A program made the translations under genes and the position numbers. The notes under the pieces were generated by a model. It was not told the origin of the DNA and did not search any database. It worked only from the letters and a program-made list of their open reading frames with translations. From Paraburkholderia sp. BCC1884 (GTDB taxonomy: Bacteria; Pseudomonadota; Gammaproteobacteria; Burkholderiales; Burkholderiaceae), in NCBI RefSeq assembly GCF_900996225.1, contig NZ_CAAJGL010000079.1:62001-126000 (forward strand): a stretch of 64,000 bases of DNA. The letters are read 5' to 3'. Shown piece by piece: positions 1 through 6,177 of the stretch (position 1 is the first letter of the stretch; the number at the start of each line of letters is the position of its first letter).

Positions 1-1
1 C

Positions 2-988
2 GCGCCGGTGCCGATGCACGAACCGTTTCCCGCCTCGAACGATGAAGACCGGCGTACTCACGAGCGTAATTTTCTATCGCTGCTGTTGTGTCTGTCGCTC
101 GGCACGGCGAGCTTGCCGCACATCCTGACGCGTTACAACACGACGACCTCGGTGGCTTCCGCGCGCCGCTCGGTGGGGTGGACGCTGTTCTTCGTCGCAC
201 TGTTCTATTTGACGGTGCCCGTGCTGGCCGTGCTGATCAAGTACGAGATGCTGACCAATCTGGTGGGCCATCACTTTTCCGATCTGCCGCAGTGGTTGAT
301 GCAATGGCGCAAGGTCGAGCCGAGCCTGATCAGTCTGGCCGATACGAATGGCGATGGCATCGTGCGCTGGAGCGAGATCCAGATGCAGCCGGATATGGTG
401 GTGCTGGCAGCGCCCGAGATTGCGGGCTTGCCGTACGTCATGTCGGGATTGATCGCGGCGGGCGCGCTGGCCGCCGCGCTCTCGACCGCGGACGGCTTGC
501 TGCTCACGATCGCGAATGCTTTGTCGCACGATGTCTACTACCACATGGTCGATCCGAATGCGTCGAGTCAACGACGCGTGACGATATCGAAGATTCTGTT
601 GCTAGGGGTGGCGCTGTTTGCGTCGTATGTGGCGTCGCTGAACACGGGCAATATTCTGTTTCTGGTGGGCGCCGCGTTTTCGCTCGCGGCCTCGAGTCTG
701 TTCCCGGTGCTGGTGCTGGGCGTGTTCTGGAAGCGCACCACGCGGCTGGGCGCGGTGGCGGGCATGCTGGCGGGGTTGTCGGTGTGCATCTATTACATCG
801 TCTCGACTTACCCGTTCTTCACGCAGCTGACGGGTTTCGCGGGGGAGCGCTGGTTCGGGATCGAGGCGATCAGTTCAGGAGTGTTCGGCGTGCCGGCGGG
901 TTTTCTGGTGGCGATCGTCGTGAGCCTGATCGACCGGAAACCGGATGCTTATACGACCGCGCTGGTGGACTATATCCGGCATCCTTAG
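2..988 (+). CDS. Sodium:solute symporter, VC_2705-type, C-terminal part (5' truncated by window)
   Basis: The reading frame is already open at base 2, so the true start lies upstream. About 328 residues are visible. They contain hydrophobic segments typical of the SSS (APC-superfamily) fold, including the stretch with SLGTASLPHILTRY near the start, which is characteristic of acetate/solute:Na+ symporters. A soluble insert of the form DTNGDGIVRWSE lies between membrane segments; it resembles a calcium-binding EF-hand loop and is typical of the VC_2705 subfamily. Expected to be an inner-membrane cation-coupled carboxylate or acetate transporter. Substrate cannot be decided from the fragment. 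The stop is 60 bases upstream of the tRNA-Ser. Confidence 0.85.
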   Translation, partial: APVPMHEPFPASNDEDRRTHERNFLSLLLCLSLGTASLPHILTRYNTTTSVASARRSVGWTLFFVALFYLTVPVLAVLIKYEMLTNLVGHHFSDLPQWLMQWRKVEPSLISLADTNGDGIVRWSEIQMQPDMVVLAAPEIAGLPYVMSGLIAAGALAAALSTADGLLLTIANALSHDVYYHMVDPNASSQRRVTISKILLLGVALFASYVASLNTGNILFLVGAAFSLAASSLFPVLVLGVFWKRTTRLGAVAGMLAGLSVCIYYIVSTYPFFTQLTGFAGERWFGIEAISSGVFGVPAGFLVAIVVSLIDRKPDAYTTALVDYIRHP

Positions 989-1029
989 ACGTGTTTGCGC
1001 ATGGGTCTGGCGCTCGGCGCGAAGTTTGC

Positions 1030-1035
1030 TATAAT
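1030..1035 (+). promoter_or_regulatory. -10 element of the tRNA-Ser promoter
   Basis: A perfect TATAAT lies 13 bases before the tRNA gene, giving a predicted start about 6-7 bases upstream of it. No good -35 hexamer is visible at the usual distance. Confidence 0.6.
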
Positions 1036-1048
1036 TCGGCTCCCCGCC

Positions 1049-1139
1049 GGAGAGATGGATGAGCGGTTTAAGTCGCACGCCTGGAAAGCGTGTATAGGTT
1101 AATAACCTATCCGGGGTTCGAATCCCCGTCTCTCCGCCA
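1049..1139 (+). tRNA. tRNA-Ser (anticodon GGA)
   Basis: The acceptor arm GGAGAGA pairs with TCTCTCC. The anticodon stem CACGC/GCGTG encloses the loop CTGGAAA, giving anticodon GGA, which reads UCC. The T arm is CCGGG-GTTCGAAT-CCCCG. There is a long variable arm built on ATAGGTTAATAACCTAT, as expected for class II tRNA-Ser. The CCA end is encoded (1137-1139). The 3' end is the integration site of the downstream element. Confidence 0.97.
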
Positions 1140-1140
1140 G
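1126..1140 (+). repeat. attL: 15-bp direct repeat in the tRNA-Ser 3' end
   Basis: CCGTCTCTCCGCCAG is repeated exactly at 20387-20401. The bases on both sides differ between the two copies, so the identity is exactly 15 bp. It covers part of the T arm, the 3' acceptor strand, CCA and one base more, the usual target for P4-type tyrosine integrases. Confidence 0.9.
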
Positions 1141-1276
1141 GGCACCCCTCTGGAGCAATCCTGAACCGTCCGGTTCAATCGCCCAAACCCTTATCGAACA
1201 GGGCTTGCAGGGCAAAATCCCAAAATGAAATAGTCCGGAATGATTGCGTTCAGTCCGGTTTAGTCGTAAAGTTTTT

Positions 1277-1298
1277 GGTGGGTCGGTCGGTGGGTGGG
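1277..1298 (+). repeat. GGT/GGGT-rich tract near the left end, candidate integrase arm site
   Basis: A run of GGTGGGT-type units (GGTGGGTCGGTCGGTGGGTG) lies between attL and the integrase start. A shorter related run, GGTTGGTTGGTGGGT, lies at 20321-20335, about 50 bp inside attR. Matching motifs near both ends suggest arm-type binding sites. This is inference from position and similarity only. Confidence 0.35.
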
Positions 1299-1399
1299 CG
1301 CTTTTCGAGTGCTGTCCGCAGATACTTTCTGCGCCTCCTCCGCCGAACCCAGCAGAGCCCCGTCTGACGGGCCTTTCCGGCGAAAAGTTCGATTCATCC

Positions 1400-2638
1400 A
1401 TGCCAAAAACGGCGAAAGAGATTGGCGCGCTGGCAGTGTCCCGCCTATCTGTTCCGGGGCGTCACACGGTCGGGAAAGTGGCGGGTCTCGCGCTGCAGAT
1501 TACGCCGAGTGGCGCCCGTTCGTGGGTGCTTCGCGTTACCGTGGGCGAGCGACGACGTGAGATCGGGCTCGGTGCTTATCCGGGTATATCACTGAAGGAA
1601 GCCCAAGCGAAGGCGCAGGCCGCGCGCGATGAGATCGTTGCTGGCACTGACCCAGTTATGGCGCGCAAAGAAGCTGCCAGCCGGCTGCGCGCGGAGCAGG
1701 CGCTCGAGGTGACTTTCGAGGAGGCGGCGAAGCGGTTTATCAAAGCGAAAGCGCCCGAGTGGCGCAACGCGAAGCACGCTACGCAATGGACCAATACGCT
1801 GACGACTTACGCCTATCCCGTCATGGGGAATCTGTTGGTCCGACACGTCGATCGATCGCACGTGGTCGAGGTGCTCGAGCCGATCTGGACTACCAAAACG
1901 GAAACGGCATCCCGTGTGCGCGGCCGCGTTGAGGCAGTTCTCGACTGGGCTCGGGTAAATGGGTTAAGGGAGAACGGGATCAATCCCGCCGCATGGCGCG
2001 GCAACCTGGAAAAGCTGCTTTCCAAACCGAATAAAACGAAGCGAGTGCGGCACCACCCCGCGTTGCCGATCGAGCAGATGGGCAACTTCATGGTGACTCT
2101 TCGCGCGATGGGTAGCGTCAGCGCCCGGTGTCTCGAATTTGCGATATTGACGGCCGCTCGATCTGGGGAGGCGCGCGGCGCCGTGTGGACCGAAATCGAT
2201 CTCAAGAAGGCAATCTGGTCGATACCTGGGCCGCGAATGAAAATGCAGCGAGAGCATCGCGTACCGTTGTCGCCGGCCGCCGTGAAACTCCTGAAGTCCA
2301 TTGAGCGAGAAGACGACGTCGACCTGATTTTCCGGAATCAACGGTCGGGAAGCGCGCTCAGCGATATGGCGCTGCTCGAGTTGATGCGTGGGCAGAAGCT
2401 CGAGGCGACTCCTCACGGATTTCGATCGACGTTTCGAGATTGGGCAGGGGAGCACACCAACTATCCACGCGAGCTGGCAGAAGTCGCGCTGGCGCACATC
2501 AAGGGCGACGCGACCGAGGCGGCGTACTGGCGCAGCGACGTGCTGGAAAAGCGCCGGCGCATGATGACTGACTGGGCCGAATTCATCGCCAAGCCGATCG
2601 GAGCCGGGGACGCGCTACCGATCAACAAGACGGCATGA
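1400..2638 (+). CDS. P4-type tyrosine integrase
   Basis: 412 aa. The N-terminal DUF4102-like arm-binding region includes GARSWVLRVTVGERRREIGLG, followed by a SAM-like core-binding domain and the catalytic domain. Visible catalytic residues are R254 (AARSGE), H339 and R342 (HGFR), H366 (ALAH) and the nucleophile Y376 (AAYWRSD). The frame is open from 1244, but family proteins start with the MPKTAKEIGALAV region, so ATG at 1400 is chosen. It lies immediately inside attL, facing away from the tRNA, as usual for this family. It should catalyse integration and excision at the tRNA-Ser 3' end. Confidence 0.95.
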   Translation: MPKTAKEIGALAVSRLSVPGRHTVGKVAGLALQITPSGARSWVLRVTVGERRREIGLGAYPGISLKEAQAKAQAARDEIVAGTDPVMARKEAASRLRAEQALEVTFEEAAKRFIKAKAPEWRNAKHATQWTNTLTTYAYPVMGNLLVRHVDRSHVVEVLEPIWTTKTETASRVRGRVEAVLDWARVNGLRENGINPAAWRGNLEKLLSKPNKTKRVRHHPALPIEQMGNFMVTLRAMGSVSARCLEFAILTAARSGEARGAVWTEIDLKKAIWSIPGPRMKMQREHRVPLSPAAVKLLKSIEREDDVDLIFRNQRSGSALSDMALLELMRGQKLEATPHGFRSTFRDWAGEHTNYPRELAEVALAHIKGDATEAAYWRSDVLEKRRRMMTDWAEFIAKPIGAGDALPINKTA

Positions 2639-2718
2639 CAGCCTTGCCGCAGGTTAGCCGTATGTGCCAACGAATGCGGCTAACTTCGTTCTCAATTTCG
2701 GTTATGTAGGGGCTTGCG

Positions 2719-3555
2719 GTGAAGGCACCAAAAAAATTCAAACGCTGGTATTCAGTCTCGGAAGCGGCGACCACACTCAGTCAGCTTTTCGAGGAGCCTA
2801 TAAGCCAAGATGACGTTTTGGAACAGATCTTTAGTGGTGAGATGCCGGCATGGTGGGATGTCAGCGGCCGCTATGCCGTCGCGATGTACCCCGTCTGTCA
2901 CTACTTTTCTGACCCGACGCAGAATCCCCTCTACGACTATTTTCCTGAGGCTTCTGAAGAGAGGTTGCAGTGGCTTCGAGCCGGTACGCTTGACTACAAT
3001 TCCGAAGACTCCATAGAGGTTTTACATGGACTTCATCGCATCGCAGTGCTGGATCGTTCTGACTTGATAGTTGCTCCGATTGGGGAGCACGAGGCAAAAA
3101 CAGAATACGTGCACGGGGTGCTTGTGTTTGATGAAGATGGCGAATCGGTTCTGCGAATAGTGCGGCGCAAGTCACCATCAGATTCGTTTTCTTATAAATC
3201 GAAGGACTACGTGAATATCACGAGTGGTGAATTTCCCGATCATTCTGAGTTTCGCATTGCTGCTTCCGACATCCACGCTGCGCTGAACGAGATCCCAGTC
3301 CATGCTGAAGGAGACTCTCCGCAAAAGCTTACTGACGCCGAACGGGACAAACTGCTTAAGCAGATCGCCGCTCTTGCGCTCGTGCTGGCAGAGAAGGGCG
3401 GAAAATACACTAGGGGTGGAAAACCCAACGTTAGCCAGATTGCCGCCGCGATAGGCGAGGTGATCGAAGCGCTGCCCGATGCGGACAGGAATGGACTAAA
3501 GAGCTCGAGCGTTCGAGACAGCATAAGCGCTGGGTTGACTTTGCTGGCCTCCTGA
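2719..3555 (+). CDS. Hypothetical protein of the element
   Basis: 278 aa, starting at GTG 2719. I do not recognise a family. The N-terminus (residues ~5-70) is rich in aromatic residues and reads like a small helical domain. The C-terminal ~75 residues include a lysine-rich segment (EKGGKYTRGGKPNVSQIAAAIGEVIEAL) that resembles a C-terminal domain recurring in hypothetical proteins beside integrases of Burkholderia islands, where it may bind DNA. Base composition is lower in GC and codon choice is looser than in the chromosomal genes, consistent with transferred DNA. Transcribed in the same direction as the integrase, 80 bp downstream. Confidence 0.7.
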   Translation: MKAPKKFKRWYSVSEAATTLSQLFEEPISQDDVLEQIFSGEMPAWWDVSGRYAVAMYPVCHYFSDPTQNPLYDYFPEASEERLQWLRAGTLDYNSEDSIEVLHGLHRIAVLDRSDLIVAPIGEHEAKTEYVHGVLVFDEDGESVLRIVRRKSPSDSFSYKSKDYVNITSGEFPDHSEFRIAASDIHAALNEIPVHAEGDSPQKLTDAERDKLLKQIAALALVLAEKGGKYTRGGKPNVSQIAAAIGEVIEALPDADRNGLKSSSVRDSISAGLTLLAS

Positions 3556-3574
3556 TTTGCCGCTGGCAACTACT

Positions 3575-3590
3575 TTTGCCATGTGGCAAA
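3575..3590. repeat. Inverted repeat TTTGCCA-TG-TGGCAAA
   Basis: Perfect 7-bp arms around a 2-bp centre, in the gap between the hypothetical gene and the AlpA-like gene. Too short a loop for a terminator; more likely an operator for a dimeric repressor. Confidence 0.4.
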
Positions 3591-3616
3591 TAACCGTCGA
3601 AGTTAGCAATAGATTT

Positions 3617-3658
3617 CGTATCGACCCGTCCAATACCGGACGCCTCAGAGTCGATACG
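3617..3658 (+). promoter_or_regulatory. Inverted repeat ending one base before the AlpA start codon
   Basis: CGTATCGAC (3617-3625) and GTCGATACG (3650-3658) are perfect 9-bp complements separated by 24 bases, and the ATG follows at 3660. In mRNA the stem would occupy the ribosome-loading region; in DNA it could be an operator. No clear Shine-Dalgarno is visible outside the stem. Confidence 0.45.
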
Positions 3659-3659
3659 G

Positions 3660-3872
3660 ATGAAAACAGCAAGCACCCTCAGGAACTTTGACGACCTACC
3701 AAATGCGGCAGGCGTCGATGTCAAAACGGTGGCCGCGCTCTGCGGCTGTAGCTCTTCAACGGTTTGGGAACGCGCTAAGCGCGGCGCCCTGCCCAAGCCA
3801 ATTAAGATTGGCGGCAATGCGCGCTGGAACGTTGGCGAACTGCGCAAGATCTTGCTGAGAGAACCGGCATGA
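3660..3872 (+). CDS. AlpA-like helix-turn-helix regulator
   Basis: 70 aa. The central part VKTVAALCGCSSSTVWERAKRGALPKPIKIGGNARWNVGEL (shown by its parts: CGCSSSTVWERAKRG recognition region, then the KIGG-ARW wing) matches the AlpA/MerR-like winged-helix fold. In P4-like satellites and Gram-negative PICIs, AlpA proteins act as activators of excision and replication genes, so this is a candidate induction switch. The stop overlaps the next start (ATGA, 3869-3872), implying translational coupling with the PC4-like gene. It is preceded by two inverted repeats that may control it. Confidence 0.8.
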   Translation: MKTASTLRNFDDLPNAAGVDVKTVAALCGCSSSTVWERAKRGALPKPIKIGGNARWNVGELRKILLREPA

Positions 3873-4111
3873 CCGCCAACGCGACCGCTTCCTTTCTGGA
3901 CATCCGCAAGAGCGACAGCGAGCGTCTGCGCGTCACCATCTCCGAGTACCGCGGCCGCTCGTTCATCGACCTTCGGGTCTGGTATGTGACGGAGTCCGGC
4001 GAGTTCAAACCCGGCCGTGCCGGCATCACGCTGCGACCCGATCAGATTCCAGAGATCACGCAGGGACTGCTGCTCGCGTCACGCGCGATCGATCCGAAGG
4101 GAGCGAACTGA
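3869..4111 (+). CDS. PC4/p15-like transcriptional coactivator-fold protein
   Basis: 80 aa. The central region contains the arrangement RLRVTISEYRG...IDLRVWY followed by GEFKPGRAGITLRPDQ, the signature of PC4-like single-stranded-DNA-binding dimers. These proteins appear in phages and islands as ssDNA or recombination-associated factors. Coupled to the AlpA-like gene through an ATGA overlap, and its TGA overlaps a further ATG at 4111 (TGATG). Function within the element is inferred: melting or transcription assistance near replication start. Confidence 0.75.
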   Translation: MTANATASFLDIRKSDSERLRVTISEYRGRSFIDLRVWYVTESGEFKPGRAGITLRPDQIPEITQGLLLASRAIDPKGAN

Positions 4112-4863
4112 TGCTCCGCGTCTCAGAACATTGGCGACTTGCAATTGGTGTCCCAGCGCACATTCCGCGTTATAGACAGATTGACGTACGGGATCGCTTG
4201 ACCGAAGGTACCCAAAGGGCCTACCATGGTCGTATGGGCTACGCAGTGTGCGCGGCCCGATTCTCCGAAAGGAAGCCCCTCATGAAGACCCTTCTTCGTG
4301 CGCTCAATTGCGCCTCAAAAAAACATGATCAATTACACTCCGCCGACTCCGGAGGACCTTCTCAAATTGAAGTCGGAACTCGGCATGAGCAGCACCGAAA
4401 TGGCGGAGTTGTTCGGCGTCTCGACGGGGCGCCAGTGGCGCAAGTACACCTCATCGACCGAGCAGCGCGACATGGGGATGCACATGCTCTTCTTCGCGAT
4501 TGCCCAGTTGGAGCTCGATCCGGAGACAATGGAACGAGTTCTTGCAAGGATGCGAGCGATCGGCGCGACAATCGAGATCAACAAGCCGTAAAGCGCGGGT
4601 ATCTCGGCCGCCAGCCTCTCCAGAATACTCTCGGCGAACGCTACCCGCTGTTCACATACGCGGGCCGCAACGCTGCAGATCTCTGGCTCGTCGGCGCACA
4701 GATCAGTATGGGCGAGTATCGCGATCTTCGCTTTAATGCGTTGGTCAACAGCAATGCAGACCTGCCCAACGATGCCGCACGCCGCAAAGCATTCAACGAT
4801 GCGTTTGCAGATCAAATTGCGCTGTCGATCGCCCGTCAGTTCAGCGGGGAGGCATCGCGATGA
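4111..4863 (+). pseudogene. Probable broken gene interrupted by the HTH cassette; protein-like only at its 3' end
   Basis: An open frame runs from an ATG overlapping the PC4 stop to a TGA overlapping the next start (ATGA at 4860), exactly as expected for a gene in a coupled operon. Yet the first ~160 codons overlap the HTH gene in another frame and read like noise, whereas the last ~85 residues (YPLFTYAGRNAADLW to the end) look like real protein. No usual start codon lies in the last part. Simplest reading: an original gene was split by insertion or rearrangement at about 4120-4595. The alternative is a genuine long overlap. Confidence 0.4.
4325..4591 (+). CDS. Small HTH (XRE-like) regulator
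   Basis: 88 aa. The first half has an XRE-type helix-turn-helix: LLKLKSELGMSSTEMAELFGV, then STGRQWRKYT. The C-terminal part (residues 50-88) is helical and may dimerise. Proteins of this type accompany phage and island replication genes. The frame is also open from GTG 4298, but ATG 4325 gives the usual family N-terminus; no strong Shine-Dalgarno is visible for either. It lies in a different frame inside the broken ORF at 4111-4863. Confidence 0.65.
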   Translation: MINYTPPTPEDLLKLKSELGMSSTEMAELFGVSTGRQWRKYTSSTEQRDMGMHMLFFAIAQLELDPETMERVLARMRAIGATIEINKP

Positions 4864-5318
4864 GCAAGGCAGTTATCAACAGCGAAACCTGGCGTGATCG
4901 CTCCGCTTCACATTCAACGCATGGCAGTCGTCGCGGCACCAATCTTTTGGGTTGGGATTCAATCGTCCTCGAGGTGCTGTCGCTCGAGCACCAGCGCGAA
5001 AGTTTGCTCCTAGCCCTGCGCTCAACAGAGCAGCTGCGTGCAACGCTTGATCCTGAGTCGGTCGAGTACGACCGTGCAGGCGGCCGCATTGCCTACATCA
5101 GTCATCAACTGAGCGAAATCAAGGCAAAGGGTGTTGTGGCAAAGCGGTATCAGAATCTGAGCGACCATCTCATCAAGATTTTCAAAGAGCGCGTCACGCG
5201 TGCCGAATGGAAACACATTGTCGCTGAAGCGCAGCGTCAGCACGGAAGCCAAGAATGTCTGGGCGAACTGCAGGTGTTGTTCGGTAACTCCGAAGCGGCA
5301 GAGGTAAGCCATGCATAA
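4860..5318 (+). CDS. Hypothetical protein
   Basis: 152 aa, no family recognised. Largely helical, with charged segments at residues ~35-85 that could form a short coiled coil. Start codon overlaps the preceding stop as ATGA, and the stop overlaps the next gene by 8 bases (5311-5318), so it sits in a tightly coupled early operon ending in the primase/helicase gene. Confidence 0.65.
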   Translation: MSKAVINSETWRDRSASHSTHGSRRGTNLLGWDSIVLEVLSLEHQRESLLLALRSTEQLRATLDPESVEYDRAGGRIAYISHQLSEIKAKGVVAKRYQNLSDHLIKIFKERVTRAEWKHIVAEAQRQHGSQECLGELQVLFGNSEAAEVSHA

Positions 5319-5520
5319 GCCGAATGAACTGGACCGCATGCGCCTTTCCGCGATCGGAGCCAAAGCCCAGCAGCTCGAAGCGCTACTCAACATGTGCTAC
5401 GGCGCCGGCTTTGAGCAGTTCAACTGCCTCATCAAAGAATTGCAGGATTCTGCGCTTGAATTGGCGGCCGAGCTCGCCGGCGAGATCAATCGCATCGCTC
5501 GCGGGGCAGAGCATGCCTGA
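5311..5520 (+). CDS. Small hypothetical protein, duplicated in the element (copy 1)
   Basis: 69 aa, entirely helical by eye. The core IGAKAQQLEALLNMCYGAGF is identical in the inverted copy at 18104-18307. It overlaps the upstream gene by 8 bases and the next by 8 bases (5513-5520); the same 8-base overlap is kept in the second copy, so the pair moved as a unit. Function unknown; conserved pairing suggests the two products act together. Confidence 0.7.
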   Translation: MHKPNELDRMRLSAIGAKAQQLEALLNMCYGAGFEQFNCLIKELQDSALELAAELAGEINRIARGAEHA

Positions 5521-5845
5521 GAAAATCGACACAACGACTGAGCCGATCGACCTCAAAGACATCGTATTCCGTGTCGACAAGGCCAGTGGCCTGTTCGCTC
5601 ACGCCGCGCAATCTTTCGCGGACATGTGCGCGATCTTCGAGGCGATCAGGGCTGCGGCGCCCGCCGGTTCTTTGCCCGCGCGACTCGCCCAGCTCGGCGT
5701 CAACAATTGCGAAACCCACGAAAGCGATTTCACTGAGTGGATGGAAGACTACGGCGCCCACGCTGAAAGCTATTCGGCTGCACTGCCCAACCATCCGTTT
5801 CGGCGTTTGCATGGCGCTGAGGACTCCTCACAGGGAGACGCATGA
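5513..5845 (+). CDS. Hypothetical protein, duplicated in the element (copy 1)
   Basis: 110 aa. Contains DLKDIVFRVDKASGLFAHAA and ends in an acidic, aromatic-rich tail (DFTEWMEDY). The start at 5513 is supported by the copy at 17803-18111, where the first 35 nucleotides from the ATG are identical. Differences between the copies are mostly third-position changes, indicating purifying selection in both. No family recognised. Stop overlaps the next start (ATGA at 5842). Confidence 0.75.
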   Translation: MPEKIDTTTEPIDLKDIVFRVDKASGLFAHAAQSFADMCAIFEAIRAAAPAGSLPARLAQLGVNNCETHESDFTEWMEDYGAHAESYSAALPNHPFRRLHGAEDSSQGDA

Positions 5846-6177
5846 ATATTCACCCGAAACTAATTATGTACATCGACGGCGAAGCACATGTCAGCGGCGC
5901 GGGCATCCTCATTTTGTCGGCGAGCGCCAGGCACGACAGTTCGATCGCTTTGGCACTTGACGCACGGGAGCGCGCTCAAAAGACGATCGATGCGCTGCTC
6001 AGCGCGGCACGCACAGGAGGCTTTACGCAAGGGGATGTTCTCGAAACGATGTTGTCGACAGACCGCGAATCGGATCGTGTCGTCGATCTTGCCATCCGCG
6101 CCGTCGACCATATCGGCGGGACGGCCGCGTTTCTTGCGGCTCTCGAACGTGCAGGCTTCGACCCGGAGGCAACATGA
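5842..6177 (+). CDS. Hypothetical protein upstream of the primase
   Basis: 111 aa. Begins with a short beta-rich segment (LIMYIDGEAHVSGAGILIL) followed by helices. Not recognised. ATGA overlaps at both ends (5842 and 6174) tie it translationally to the gene before and to the primase/helicase, suggesting a replication or regulatory role that needs a fixed ratio to the primase. Confidence 0.65.
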   Translation: MNIHPKLIMYIDGEAHVSGAGILILSASARHDSSIALALDARERAQKTIDALLSAARTGGFTQGDVLETMLSTDRESDRVVDLAIRAVDHIGGTAAFLAALERAGFDPEAT

